Positions 17,204 to 26,802 of a DNA stretch of 64,000 nt are shown here, in pieces. Source of the DNA: Polynucleobacter sp. TSB-Sco08W16 (lineage in GTDB: Bacteria; Pseudomonadota; Gammaproteobacteria; Burkholderiales; Burkholderiaceae). Below the pieces are notes generated by a model, which was not told the DNA's origin, ran no database searches, and saw nothing but the letters and a program-made list of their open reading frames with translations. A program made the translations under genes and the position numbers. Every line of letters begins with the position of its first letter. Positions within the stretch are counted from its first letter, which is position 1. The stretch spans positions 1,054,001 through 1,118,000 of the forward strand of contig NZ_CP061291.1 in NCBI RefSeq assembly GCF_018687455.1. Direction: 5' to 3'.

Positions 17204-18334
17204 TCAAGCACAGGGGTTAGGAGCTAAGCGCAGTTGAAGGTAGCGAACACCAAGGTATCCACCCAATATAAAACCAGGCAAAGCCAATATGGAGCCAAGA
17301 GCAAGGGTGGATATGCCACTGAGCCCCTGCCCTACAGTGCAACCCAAGGCAGTAACACCACCAAAACCCATGAGCGCAGCACCCAACAAGTGGTTAGCCG
17401 TATCTTCGGTATTACGAAATGACTCCCAACGAAAAGTTTTGGTAAGGAGAGAGACTGTTGCGGATCCCAAAATCATTCCCACTAACGCAACAATACCAAT
17501 CGTCAGAACCTTAGAAGTATCGCTGTACATCATTAACCAATCTAATGAGTAAGCATATGGCGCAACAAAAGAAAGGCTTTCCATCTTGCCAGAATTTGTT
17601 AATAGAAATACTTCTTCAAGCGTATTAGGATCCTCCGCCACATGACCAAGGCTGCCAGATACCCACCAAACAGCAGTAATTGCTAAGCCAACGGCAATGC
17701 CAGCGAAAAGATTTTCTGCAGTTCTAAAAGTTTTACTGGAAACAGCATAAGCGATGAACGCACAACCAATAATCAGACCAAGGATTAAATGCAGATTTGC
17801 CCTTTCAATCCCAAGAGGAGTGGCCAGCAAACTTGGCAGGTCTTGTGATGTAGCAAATGTAATAAATACTGTGTCTAGAGTGTTGATGCGAATAACCCCT
17901 AAAAATCCGCGCAAGGTCATATAAGCTGTTAAACCCAAGACCATAAAGACAATGACAGACTTTAAATTTCCACCACCAATACGAACCAAGGTCTTACTGC
18001 CACAGCCTGATGCCAGCACCATTCCAAAACCAAACATGATGCTACCAACCAAAGTAGAGAGCCAAAGAAACTTATTGCTGGTATAGATGGTCTTAAGAGA
18101 ATCAATTAACCCAAAATGAGACAGGAATGTAAACCCTAAAATAGCCACTCCAATTGCCAAAAACCACTGCCTTAATCGATTCCAGCTGGAAACAATGAAT
18201 ACATCAGATATGGCGCCCATGCTACAAAATCCAGTTTTCTGCATCACCGCGCCAAGAGTAAAAGTAATGGCAAAAGTGGCCCAAAGGACGGACCTACCTA
18301 ACGAGTGAATATCAACGACTTCCATGGGGCCCAT
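17204..18334 (-). CDS. Full-length YeeE/YedE family transporter (TsuA-like)
   Basis: 376 residues from the ATG at 18334; an ATG at 18325 and a TTG at 18340 are also possible. Roughly nine to ten membrane spans. The conserved cysteines stand in the family places: QKTGFCSMG, LASGCGSKT and ALGCTVGQG, which in the thiosulfate transporter TsuA/YeeE form the relay path. It follows the cytochrome c gene and precedes the half-transporter pair, so the island holds both full and split versions. Confidence 0.88.
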   Translation of the reverse strand: MGPMEVVDIHSLGRSVLWATFAITFTLGAVMQKTGFCSMGAISDVFIVSSWNRLRQWFLAIGVAILGFTFLSHFGLIDSLKTIYTSNKFLWLSTLVGSIMFGFGMVLASGCGSKTLVRIGGGNLKSVIVFMVLGLTAYMTLRGFLGVIRINTLDTVFITFATSQDLPSLLATPLGIERANLHLILGLIIGCAFIAYAVSSKTFRTAENLFAGIAVGLAITAVWWVSGSLGHVAEDPNTLEEVFLLTNSGKMESLSFVAPYAYSLDWLMMYSDTSKVLTIGIVALVGMILGSATVSLLTKTFRWESFRNTEDTANHLLGAALMGFGGVTALGCTVGQGLSGISTLALGSILALPGFILGGYLGVRYLQLRLAPNPCA

Positions 18335-18343
18335 ATCCAATAA

Positions 18344-18661
18344 TTAAGGTTTGAATTTATAAAACTGATGATTAAGATAGGCTGCAACATCGACCTCATC
18401 TTCTGGGAAAAGATCTAAACGCAGTTCAGTGTTGCAAAGCCCAACCATTTTCTTCAAATTAGCCATTGACCTCACCTTGCTATCGCCACGGGTATAAATC
18501 ATGTCGCCATTACCAAACCCTGATTTCTTTGCGTGGCAGGAATAACACTTAGTCTGGTCAATGTCTTTACCATTTTCGAGATTTAGACTCGCAAAAACGT
18601 TTGCGCTTAAGCCAAAAATGGCCAAGGCAAGAGGTTTACGAATCAATGCGGCGAATTTCAT
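18344..18661 (-). CDS. Small periplasmic c-type cytochrome
   Basis: 105 residues: a signal peptide (cut probably after NVFA) and one CYSCH haem motif near residue 40, in a region with weak similarity to the SoxX or sulfite-dehydrogenase small cytochrome type. There is no clear canonical M-x-x distal motif. Its place in the Sox run suggests an electron acceptor for a sulfur enzyme, possibly with the MBL or DsrE-like neighbours. Confidence 0.8.
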   Translation of the reverse strand: MKFAALIRKPLALAIFGLSANVFASLNLENGKDIDQTKCYSCHAKKSGFGNGDMIYTRGDSKVRSMANLKKMVGLCNTELRLDLFPEDEVDVAAYLNHQFYKFKP

Positions 18662-18721
18662 TGCAAATCAGTGCTTTAAGACATAAACCACCATTTTAGA
18701 GCCAAGTTACTAATTTCGCCC

Positions 18722-19681
18722 CTATTCAGCCTGAATCGATAGGTAGACATTGTAGGCATTCATGCGATTAGCAGCTCTGAATAAAGGCATTCCCTCATAT
18801 TCAGACCAGTCTGTATGCTGATACGCATCCTCAAAGGGGTCCATATTGAGCGCCGCAGCTGACATGGATTCGCGTAAATATTTGAGATAGGCTCTAGTAA
18901 AGGTTATATCTTCAGTTGGCTTTGCCGAATATGCTCCATGACCAGGAATCACAACACTAGGATTGAGTTTCTCAATTTCATCCAAGGCAAGCAACCACCC
19001 CTTACTGTCTGCGTTACCTACAAAGGGGATGCGCCCCCTAAAAACTAAATCACCCGCAAACAATACCTTTTCCGAGGGCACATAAACCATTAAATCCTCT
19101 GGGGCATGGGCAGGGCCTACGCGATTAATTAAAAACTCTACACCCCCTATATTGAGTTTACTTTTTTGGTCAATCCAAACGTCTGCAGGAATCAACTTGG
19201 TTTCTTCATTAACCCAAGGGGCAAAATCTACACGGGAGGCTATCAATCGCTGTTTAGCAGTTTCTGATGATAGGTAATTTCTGCCCTCACCTTGTGCGTA
19301 AATCTTAGCGCCAATCTTCTTAAACTCTTGCAGTCCATAAACATGATCTGCGTGATAGTGACTCACAATTACCGCAACAATCTTTTGATTTGTAATTTTC
19401 TTAATTTCAGAAATTAGTTTTTGCGCAAGAATAGGCGACCCTAACGCATCAACTAGAACCACACCACCAGAAGTAACGACAAAACCTGCATTGGAAATGA
19501 AGTTTTGGTTGGCGCTACTCCCCATTTCTGGACGACCTTGAACAAAATAAGTATGCGGCGCTACTTGAACTGGCTTTATAAGAACATTGTCAGGTAATGA
19601 AGCTGCCTGAGAATAGCTGATGCCCGAAAAGATAAGGGACCCCATAAGGATCCCCAGAAAATTTCTCACAAAACGAATCAT
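18722..19681 (-). CDS. soxH: Periplasmic MBL-fold hydrolase, SoxH-like
   Basis: 319 residues from the ATG at 19681; a TTG three codons upstream is possible. Signal peptide (to about SYSQA), then a metallo-beta-lactamase core with HYHADHVYG, the second-site GPAHAPEDLMVY, GDLVF and VIPGHGAYS. SoxH proteins of this kind accompany sox operons but are dispensable in the model organisms, and their substrate is unknown. The gene starts 12 bases after the DsrE-like gene. The symbol is by family resemblance. Confidence 0.8.
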   Translation of the reverse strand: MIRFVRNFLGILMGSLIFSGISYSQAASLPDNVLIKPVQVAPHTYFVQGRPEMGSSANQNFISNAGFVVTSGGVVLVDALGSPILAQKLISEIKKITNQKIVAVIVSHYHADHVYGLQEFKKIGAKIYAQGEGRNYLSSETAKQRLIASRVDFAPWVNEETKLIPADVWIDQKSKLNIGGVEFLINRVGPAHAPEDLMVYVPSEKVLFAGDLVFRGRIPFVGNADSKGWLLALDEIEKLNPSVVIPGHGAYSAKPTEDITFTRAYLKYLRESMSAAALNMDPFEDAYQHTDWSEYEGMPLFRAANRMNAYNVYLSIQAE

Positions 19682-19693
19682 TTCAATCAATCG

Positions 19694-20131
19694 CTATGGC
19701 TTGATATAGGCAAAGCCATCTTTATATTGAAGATCAGCCACCCGAACTACGCCTGATGGCGTAAAGTCCGCATCTAGAATGAATTGATCTTTCTTGAGGT
19801 TGCGATTCTTCAGAGTAATTTCACATACCTCAAACTTTACGCCACGAGACTTTAATGCTCCAATTAATGGAGCATACTCAACATTATTTTTTTTATCCCT
19901 ACTACCTTCCATCAGCATATCAACGCCATTGGCATGAGTGACAACGATGATCGTTGTATCGGGCGAGGTATCTAAGTGATTACGAATATTACGCAATCCC
20001 TTGAGACCTTGAGTTTCAGCATCATCGATGTGATAAACAACTTTTGTTGCCCCCGATTTTTGCGCAAGAACACCCGAACTAAAGCCGATGGCAAGCAAAG
20101 TTACAAATATTAAGCTAAGGACTCTTTTCAT
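19694..20131 (-). CDS. Secreted DsrE/DsrF-like sulfur-relay protein
   Basis: 145 residues from the ATG at 20131. N-terminal signal peptide (cut near VLAQ), followed by a DsrE/F-fold domain (VYHIDDAETQGLKGLRNIRNHL and TTIIVVTHANGVDML). A single cysteine (KFEVCEITLKNR) is where DsrE-type proteins carry sulfur. Periplasmic DsrE-like proteins often accompany Sox genes. It lies between soxB and soxH. Confidence 0.85.
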   Translation of the reverse strand: MKRVLSLIFVTLLAIGFSSGVLAQKSGATKVVYHIDDAETQGLKGLRNIRNHLDTSPDTTIIVVTHANGVDMLMEGSRDKKNNVEYAPLIGALKSRGVKFEVCEITLKNRNLKKDQFILDADFTPSGVVRVADLQYKDGFAYIKP

Positions 20132-20154
20132 CTCAATCACTTTCTATTAAAGAT

Positions 20155-21885
20155 TTAGATTGGCGCCATACCAGGGTTATTGGACACGCCTTTTATCACC
20201 GGCTCATTTAGTTTGACGGCTTTCACAACCTTTACATCTTTGAGATGACGTTCAATCACATCCCATATAGGTTCACCACCAGCATTCTTGGCCTCCTCAC
20301 TAACGGGCGCCCATCCCGCCACCTTGTAAGTCTTGCTAGCTTCAATCGATTTACCATTTAAGCGCATATCAGAAATGCGATTACCAGCGCCCTGAACAGG
20401 ATCAATGGTGTATTGCATACCACCTACACGGACCATGTCACCACCTTGCTGATAATAAGGATCGGGATTAAATAAATTATCTGCGACGTCTTCTAATATG
20501 GTTTTGATAGTCTCACCCGTCATACTAGTCACGGTAGTGTAAGGATAGGTAATTGCTGTCTGATCAAGCAAATTTTCGCGAGTAATGGCTTGACCTGGCA
20601 GCAAACTTGTCCCCCAGCGGAAGCCTGGCGAAAAGGCAATCTCAGCATTCTTTTGAGACATTAGCCCATCTAAAATTAATTGATCAAAGCTACCGTTGAA
20701 ATTGCCTCGGCGATAAAGCAAGCCATCAGTAGTGGCTAATTTTTCATTTAACTTTGCCTCGTATGGAGCACGTACCTTAGCGATCAACTTTGACATCGTT
20801 GGATCAGCGGGAATCATATTCGAGAAAATTGGCAAGAGCTTATAACGGAAGTCGACTGGCTTTCCGCCTTTTACATCGAAGTCTAAAACGCCCAAAAATT
20901 TGCCGTTTGAACCCGCATTGGTTACCAAGGTCATGCCACCGCGGTTCTTCACTTGTACGGGAACTGGAACGCCGTCATGGGTATGGCCACCTAAAATAGC
21001 ATGCAAACCACTGACACGTGATGCCATCTTCAAATCCACATCCATACCATTATGTGATAAAAGTACCACCACTTTGGCACCCTTAGTCTTCACTTCATCA
21101 ATGGTCTTTTGAAGATTTTCTTCCTGAATTCCAAAGGTCCAATCCGGGGTGAAGTAACGAGGATTGGCAATCGGTGTATATGGGAAAGCTTGACCAATGA
21201 TGGCAACTTGTACGCCATTCATATTCTTCATCACATAGGGGTTAAAAACCATATCCCCGAAATCTGAAGTTTTAATATTCTGAGCAATAAATGAAACCTT
21301 GCCCTTAAAGTCACCATTCACAATTTCCATAACACGCTTTTCACCAAGAGTCATCTCCCAGTGAGGCGTCATGACATCAACACCTAAAGTCAATGCTGCA
21401 TCAACCATATCTTGACCATTGGTCCATAGTGCGGTACCAGAACCCTGCCAAGTGTCTCCCCCATCTAGCAGTTGTGCGCCTGGACGCCCGGCCTTTAATT
21501 GCTTTATTAGCGTTGCCATATGAGCAAATCCGCCCATCTTGCCGTAGTTCTGAGCTGCGGCTACATAATCTAAATAGGTAAAAGCGTGAGCATCGCGACT
21601 GCCCGGCGCTATACCATTTGCCTTGAGGAAATATTCACCAACCAAGTGAGGAGTCTTTCCCTCTTGTGCGCCAATACCCAAATTTACATTAGGCTCTCGG
21701 AAATAAATTGGCAACAATTGAGCATGACAGTCAGTAAAATGCAAGAGATGCACATTACCAAACTTTGGTAAATCATAAAACTTTTGGGCGGCAACTTGTG
21801 CGCCTGCAAAATTAGATTGTAAAGCCATGCCGCCAGCTGAAGCAAAAGCAAGCGCCTGCAAAAAATCACGACGACTTAAAGACAT
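20155..21885 (-). CDS. soxB: SoxB thiosulfohydrolase
   Basis: Periplasmic dimanganese enzyme that hydrolyses sulfate from the SoxY-bound sulfane-sulfonate intermediate. 576 residues. Twin-arginine signal SRRDFLQALAFASAGG. Metal-ligand motifs HFTDCHAQLLP, GGDTWQGSGT, SHNGMDVD and GGHTHDG; C-terminal 5'-nucleotidase-like domain. It is downstream of soxX in the same operon, and its length matches the family. Confidence 0.97.
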   Translation of the reverse strand: MSLSRRDFLQALAFASAGGMALQSNFAGAQVAAQKFYDLPKFGNVHLLHFTDCHAQLLPIYFREPNVNLGIGAQEGKTPHLVGEYFLKANGIAPGSRDAHAFTYLDYVAAAQNYGKMGGFAHMATLIKQLKAGRPGAQLLDGGDTWQGSGTALWTNGQDMVDAALTLGVDVMTPHWEMTLGEKRVMEIVNGDFKGKVSFIAQNIKTSDFGDMVFNPYVMKNMNGVQVAIIGQAFPYTPIANPRYFTPDWTFGIQEENLQKTIDEVKTKGAKVVVLLSHNGMDVDLKMASRVSGLHAILGGHTHDGVPVPVQVKNRGGMTLVTNAGSNGKFLGVLDFDVKGGKPVDFRYKLLPIFSNMIPADPTMSKLIAKVRAPYEAKLNEKLATTDGLLYRRGNFNGSFDQLILDGLMSQKNAEIAFSPGFRWGTSLLPGQAITRENLLDQTAITYPYTTVTSMTGETIKTILEDVADNLFNPDPYYQQGGDMVRVGGMQYTIDPVQGAGNRISDMRLNGKSIEASKTYKVAGWAPVSEEAKNAGGEPIWDVIERHLKDVKVVKAVKLNEPVIKGVSNNPGMAPI

Positions 21886-21929
21886 AAAGATTCCCCTTGT
21901 GAAAACAGGCCTGTCGGCCCGTCTTTCAT

Positions 21930-22568
21930 TTATTGATTAACTGGCGAGGCTGGATCTAATAACAACGCCATCAGATCTTGAATTTGCTGCTCGTTCAAGA
22001 GTTTGAAGTGAGCAAATCGAGGCATATTGCTGCAGGCGTTATAAGCCTTAGAGTTATTAATTCGGTTCCAGGTGTACACAATCAACTCTTGGGAGTTGCC
22101 GCGCATCTTTCCGTAATTCCATAGTGAGGGGCCAATAGTTCCATAAGAGATTTCTTTCTTATCAATTTGGTGACAGTTGTAACATCCACCGCCAATTGGG
22201 GTGTCAGCCTTATCGGTCCAGGTTGCTCCACGGCCACTTTGAGCAATTGCTTCACCCTTCTTCCAGTCGCCAATGTATTTGCCATCAGAAGGCTGCTTAA
22301 TGCTATCCATATTGATTTTTTGTATCTTTTCACGCATTGCCTGCCCTTTAACACTGCCTGCAAATACCGGGTCCGAGCAAAACTTTTGTGTTTCATCTTG
22401 TTGAATACGATCTAAACCAGCAATACCTTCTGCTCTAAAACCGTCCTTCATCATCTTATTAAACTTAGGATCATTTTGTTGTTGTGCAACAGCGCTACCA
22501 ACAGGTAGAGCAAATACCAACATCAGACCTGTGCAGGCTAAGAGGGAATTAATGTTCTTGATTTTCAT
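21930..22568 (-). CDS. soxX: SoxX, c-type cytochrome subunit of SoxXA
   Basis: 212 residues with signal peptide (cut near AVAQ) and one haem motif CYNCH, with the distal methionine in CSNMPRFAHF. With SoxA it forms the c-type cytochrome that couples thiosulfate to the SoxY cysteine. It is in the usual pair order, right after soxA and before soxB. Confidence 0.95.
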   Translation of the reverse strand: MKIKNINSLLACTGLMLVFALPVGSAVAQQQNDPKFNKMMKDGFRAEGIAGLDRIQQDETQKFCSDPVFAGSVKGQAMREKIQKINMDSIKQPSDGKYIGDWKKGEAIAQSGRGATWTDKADTPIGGGCYNCHQIDKKEISYGTIGPSLWNYGKMRGNSQELIVYTWNRINNSKAYNACSNMPRFAHFKLLNEQQIQDLMALLLDPASPVNQ

Positions 22569-22587
22569 TTTCTCTGTCTCTTATCTA

Positions 22588-23400
22588 TTAGCGCTTTAAT
22601 CCAGGAGTCTCGACGGTGCCGCCATTGGCATTCTTTGCCATATACATAGATAAAGCAATAGTTAAGTCAGATGCATATATGGGAAAAGGAAAGCGCTGTT
22701 GACGATAACAATCGTTGAGACGTTGCTGCATGGTCCAAAATTGACCGCTAGAAACACGATACGCAGGCCAGTACCCCCAACCCAATGCGGCACCCTTTTG
22801 AGTGGTGATGTTCGGCAAATCTTGCAAACGAATACGCTTGCCATCCTCACCATGGCAGGAAGCGCATGAGAAATCCATTGGACCACCCTGGAAATAAAAC
22901 GCCCGCTTACCAAGCTCATACATCTCTTTCTCTTTTGGATGATTTGTGCTGACTTTAATCTTCTCACCCTTGGATGCAGTTACTACGTAAGCAACAATTG
23001 CCTCCATGTCTTTCTTTGGCCCAACCTGAAATGGAGCATCTATCATCTCTTTTGAGTTTCGACCTTGCAAAGTTTGCATGCAAGTCATTAAGCGTGATTC
23101 AAGATCCTGAACCTTGTTTGTATCCTTAAAGTAACGTGGCAATTGGGCTGCTGCGCCCTTCACCACCCCTGGACCAAGACCTAAATCGCACTTCTCTAAC
23201 GTAGCATTTTTTGGGCCCGCTGGTTTTTTCCAAAGGTCCTCACCTGCTGCCTCATAAAGCTCTGAAGGGTTTCCATCTGCAATCATTTCGCGATATTTTG
23301 CAATTTCATCTGTTGCTGTTTGAGCAAACAAAGAGGATGACATTGACAGACTTGCCACCAATACTCCCAAGGCCAGGCCATAGGTGAATTTACGCTGCAT
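22588..23400 (-). CDS. soxA: SoxA, L-cysteine S-thiosulfotransferase subunit
   Basis: 270 residues with a signal peptide. There is only one haem motif, CASCH, in the C-terminal domain. The N-terminal domain keeps cysteines (LEKCDLGLG, LMTCMQT) but no CXXCH, so this is the monohaem type of SoxA. The haem-ligand cysteine that becomes the active persulfide is in LNDCYRQQRFPFP. With SoxX it attaches thiosulfate to SoxYZ. Confidence 0.95.
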   Translation of the reverse strand: MQRKFTYGLALGVLVASLSMSSSLFAQTATDEIAKYREMIADGNPSELYEAAGEDLWKKPAGPKNATLEKCDLGLGPGVVKGAAAQLPRYFKDTNKVQDLESRLMTCMQTLQGRNSKEMIDAPFQVGPKKDMEAIVAYVVTASKGEKIKVSTNHPKEKEMYELGKRAFYFQGGPMDFSCASCHGEDGKRIRLQDLPNITTQKGAALGWGYWPAYRVSSGQFWTMQQRLNDCYRQQRFPFPIYASDLTIALSMYMAKNANGGTVETPGLKR

Positions 23401-23444
23401 TTGCTTTCCTTTCAGAACAATAAGGCATTGATTGATAACGATAA

Positions 23445-23753
23445 TTAAGAAGCGGTCGCTTCATCAGTGCGTTTATCGCCTTTGTTATCTACCCAGCTAA
23501 CAACGATCTTGTCACCCTTTGCACCTTTGTATTTGAAATTCAAAAACGGATCCTTTGAGACCGCTGGACCAAATTGACCATTCAAAACATCTTTGCCATT
23601 GGCTTTGACATTGATTGTCGTAATGTGCCATGCAGGAACAACTTTCCCTGAGGCGTCTTTACGCTGACCCGACTCCATATCGTGCTTCATCAAAATTTTT
23701 ACATCAACAATTCCACCGTTTTCAGCTGCTCTAACGCGCATTGGATCAGACAT
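23445..23753 (-). CDS. soxZ: SoxZ, carrier-complex subunit
   Basis: 102 residues, no signal peptide. It has the SoxZ fold motif KHDMESGQRKD and ends in VSWVDNKGDKRTDEA. It binds SoxY and is exported with it. Gene order soxY-soxZ-soxA is the canonical one. Confidence 0.95.
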   Translation of the reverse strand: MSDPMRVRAAENGGIVDVKILMKHDMESGQRKDASGKVVPAWHITTINVKANGKDVLNGQFGPAVSKDPFLNFKYKGAKGDKIVVSWVDNKGDKRTDEATAS

Positions 23754-23808
23754 ATTTTCCTCTTGTAATCTAGTGACTAATAAATTGATTCGTTCGGGCT
23801 ATTTGCGC

Positions 23809-24261
23809 TTAACCGCCGCAACCACCTAAAGTGACTTTAACTTCTTTGACGGCCATACTCCACTTTCCGTCAGCCTTCACCAGCGCATAAACATTTGAGG
23901 TTTGACCCATCTTGATACGTGTAGTCACAAATGGCTCTGTTCCGGCGGGAATAAAAAATTGAGCAGCGAGAGAGCTTGGATTCTTTTCGACTAAGATCGC
24001 CATTTGCTCAGCCTTTAAGGTCGTCGTGATTCCAACGGGAACCACAGCACCATTTTCCGCAATATCAGGTGCGTTTAAAGTAACAGCGCTTGACTTATCT
24101 GGACTGCCAGCTCCCAAGATTTTAAATACATCATCCAAGCCTTTTCCTTCGAAAGCAGCCTTATTCCACTCTTGCGCTTGCGCAACGCTAATAAGCCCTG
24201 CTGACGCCATCAATCCAAAGACGGCTGAATATTTCAATAAACTACGTCGCTGTTGATTCAT
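23809..24261 (-). CDS. soxY: SoxY, sulfur-carrying protein
   Basis: 150 residues. A twin-arginine-like signal (NQQRRSLLKYSA), then the SoxY domain, ending in the mobile arm VTLGGCGG whose cysteine carries the sulfur intermediates in the Sox cycle. This C-terminal GGCGG motif is diagnostic. Confidence 0.97.
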   Translation of the reverse strand: MNQQRRSLLKYSAVFGLMASAGLISVAQAQEWNKAAFEGKGLDDVFKILGAGSPDKSSAVTLNAPDIAENGAVVPVGITTTLKAEQMAILVEKNPSSLAAQFFIPAGTEPFVTTRIKMGQTSNVYALVKADGKWSMAVKEVKVTLGGCGG

Positions 24262-24338
24262 AAAAACTCCTTTATTAAGCTTTCTACGTGAATATATTAT
24301 CTACTTTCTGATAACTCATTAACTTTAAATTGAGAGAC

Positions 24339-25424
24339 CTATTTACCTCCGGAAAGCACCCAAGTAACCAATGTCTTACGGTCCTCATCCGACAACTGAG
24401 TTTGTGCAGGCATTGGTATAGCCCCCCAAACACCAGACCCCCCGTTTTTCACCTTAGTCATTAGCTTATCCAAGGCGCCACTTTGCCCTTGGTATTTAGC
24501 TGCAATATCGGTAATGGATGGTCCAACAAGCTTCGCATTTTGTGCGTGACATGCTGAGCAGTTTTCATTCTTAAACAGAGCCTCCGGCCCTTTAGAATTT
24601 GCAGCATGCGTCTCAGATGCATGGGCTAAGCCTTCACCAGAAGCACCGGGCAGCTTAGTCAGGGGCGGTTTTGTGGAGTCAGATCCTCGGAATGGGCCAT
24701 ATTGACGATTTTGTTCAGCAATATTCCCGTGAGCATTACGGGCATAGTCCGGCAACTCAGAGCCAATTTGCACAAATTGGACGCAATTATTCATACAAGC
24801 GGTTGCATGCACATCTGGGGCGCCCTTTGCACTCCACATTCCATGCTTTAAAGTCATGCCGTTTCGATTTGGCATACGTTTTTGTACTTCCGCAATATTG
24901 GTATTGCTCAGAACAAAATCATCAGGCACGACCTCAGCCATACTGAGTAAATAAGCTACCAGCGCAAATGTATCGTCCGGTGTGAGCGAACGAGGAGCAT
25001 TCCATGGCATTGCTCGGTAAATGTAATCCCACAATGAAGATACCGTAGCCACCTTCATAATAGTAGTTCTTTGAGGCTGCTTTCTATCCGATAAGGAGGC
25101 CACTCTTCCAGTTTTAATATCGTCAGCTGTTGTGCCGCCGATGATCGGAGTAAAGATCTCATTAGACTCACCAAATGTTCCATGACAAACTGAACATTTT
25201 GCTTCCCATATTTGCTGACCTTTTTCTACCGAACCAGAGCCTTTAGGCAAACCTTTAAAGTCTGGCCGAACATCGATATCCCAAGCTGCAACCTCTGCAG
25301 GTGTTGCATCTCTTCCAATGCCAGGAAAGCGTGCGCTTGAATTTTGCGCGCACACAGAACCAACCACTAAAAACGTTGCGCCTACTAACAAGGCAGAGTT
25401 TGCAAATTTAGCCAACTTGAACAT
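24339..25424 (-). CDS. soxD: SoxD, dihaem cytochrome subunit of sulfane dehydrogenase
   Basis: 361 residues from the ATG at 25424, preceded by a very strong GGGGAGG site. The gene overlaps the end of soxC by 17 bases. A signal peptide is followed by two haem motifs, CSVCHGTF near residue 70 and CSACHAQN near residue 285. SoxD takes electrons from SoxC. Its presence means the full Sox path, in which the bound sulfane sulfur is oxidised to sulfate, rather than a SoxCD-less path that deposits sulfur. Confidence 0.94.
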   Translation of the reverse strand: MFKLAKFANSALLVGATFLVVGSVCAQNSSARFPGIGRDATPAEVAAWDIDVRPDFKGLPKGSGSVEKGQQIWEAKCSVCHGTFGESNEIFTPIIGGTTADDIKTGRVASLSDRKQPQRTTIMKVATVSSLWDYIYRAMPWNAPRSLTPDDTFALVAYLLSMAEVVPDDFVLSNTNIAEVQKRMPNRNGMTLKHGMWSAKGAPDVHATACMNNCVQFVQIGSELPDYARNAHGNIAEQNRQYGPFRGSDSTKPPLTKLPGASGEGLAHASETHAANSKGPEALFKNENCSACHAQNAKLVGPSITDIAAKYQGQSGALDKLMTKVKNGGSGVWGAIPMPAQTQLSDEDRKTLVTWVLSGGK

Positions 25425-26763
25425 TGCTAACCTCCCCGTTTGCGCCCACTTTCCATGATTGGATAGCATTATTGTGATAAATGGATCGAGTGCCACGAAC
25501 ATCTCTGAGCATCTTAATAGGCGGCTGAACATATCCCGTGTCATCGATAGCACGCGACTGCAAAATAGCTGGCGAGCCGTCCCACACCCAATCCATATTG
25601 AATCGAGTAAGTGCTTTGCTTAAAACAGGAGTTTCAAGACGAGCAGTTTTCCAATTATTGCCCCCATCAAATGAGACATCAACTCGCTTAATCTTCCCTC
25701 TTCCTGACCAAGCTAATCCGCTAACGTTATAAAAACCTTTGTCGAGTAATTGCTGACCGCCAGATGGAGTTGTAATAACTGATTTGCATTCCTGAATTGA
25801 TGTGTACTGACGCGCCATACCATCTGGCATCAAATCGTTATAGTGCACAGCCTCATCCTTTGTTGCATATGGCATGTCACCGACCTCTAGGCGACGGAGC
25901 CATTTAACCCAGCTAACGCCCTGTACTCCTGGAACAACCAAACGTAATGGGAAGCCATTTTCGGGGCGCAACATCTCACCGTTCATGCCCCAAGCAACGA
26001 TCGCTTCATTTAAGACATCTTCTAGATTAATCGTGCGAGTCATGCCTGAACCGTCGCCACCCTCTGCCAAGAGATATTTACCTTTTTTGAGGTCGGCGCC
26101 ACACTCCTCCAAAAGGACCGCTAAAGGCACACCGGTAAATTCGCAGCAAGATAGCATGCCATGGGTGTATTGCACGGTTGGGACTGCAACGTTACCCCAC
26201 TCCAAACCTGTGTTAGCACCGCACTCAATAAAGTGAATGCGCGACACCGATGGCAAGCGCATTAAATCATTCATAGTGAAAACGCGGTTGTGTTTAACTA
26301 AACCATTCACCATTAAGCGATGCTTTTCAGGATCAATGTTGTACCAGCCCTGATGCTGTCTTTCAAAATGTAGCCCATTAGGTGTAATGATTCCGAATAA
26401 GCCCTGCAATGGCGTGAACGCAACAGATGCCGCCGATACCCTTGTGAGACCAGGAGATTCGCGGCGAATTAAATTTGCCTCATAGATCGATGGCGTTCCA
26501 TAGGGCATCGTAGCGACATTTTTTCCGAGTGTTGTTTGCCATACTTGCTTCTCTAAAATGGCAGGGTCTCCCTCACCAGCAGCCAATACATTTAGAGATG
26601 AACCCAAACCAACTGCCCCACCAATTGCAGCCATAAAGCCTGAGCGCATAAAGCCACGCCGGGTATCATCCATACCATTTTGATTAAGGTCAGCAATGAG
26701 ATCATGAGAAACAAAGTTCTCAGGCGCTTGCTTAATTTGACCTCTACGTTTTTGATCTGCCAT
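25408..26763 (-). CDS. soxC: SoxC, molybdenum subunit of sulfane dehydrogenase
   Basis: 451 residues. Twin-arginine signal DTRRGFMRSGFMAAIGG at about 33-50. Oxidoreductase molybdopterin domain with the molybdenum-ligand cysteine in HFIECGANTG. Then the dimerisation domain (VDVSFDGGNNWK, a sulfite-oxidase-type pattern). Needs molybdenum cofactor. It is the second gene of the minus-strand run, after the MBL protein. Confidence 0.96.
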   Translation of the reverse strand: MADQKRRGQIKQAPENFVSHDLIADLNQNGMDDTRRGFMRSGFMAAIGGAVGLGSSLNVLAAGEGDPAILEKQVWQTTLGKNVATMPYGTPSIYEANLIRRESPGLTRVSAASVAFTPLQGLFGIITPNGLHFERQHQGWYNIDPEKHRLMVNGLVKHNRVFTMNDLMRLPSVSRIHFIECGANTGLEWGNVAVPTVQYTHGMLSCCEFTGVPLAVLLEECGADLKKGKYLLAEGGDGSGMTRTINLEDVLNEAIVAWGMNGEMLRPENGFPLRLVVPGVQGVSWVKWLRRLEVGDMPYATKDEAVHYNDLMPDGMARQYTSIQECKSVITTPSGGQQLLDKGFYNVSGLAWSGRGKIKRVDVSFDGGNNWKTARLETPVLSKALTRFNMDWVWDGSPAILQSRAIDDTGYVQPPIKMLRDVRGTRSIYHNNAIQSWKVGANGEVSNVQVG

Positions 26764-26802
26764 TACAACGACACTCCTTCAATTGAATTCTTGCTTAAAT
26801 TC

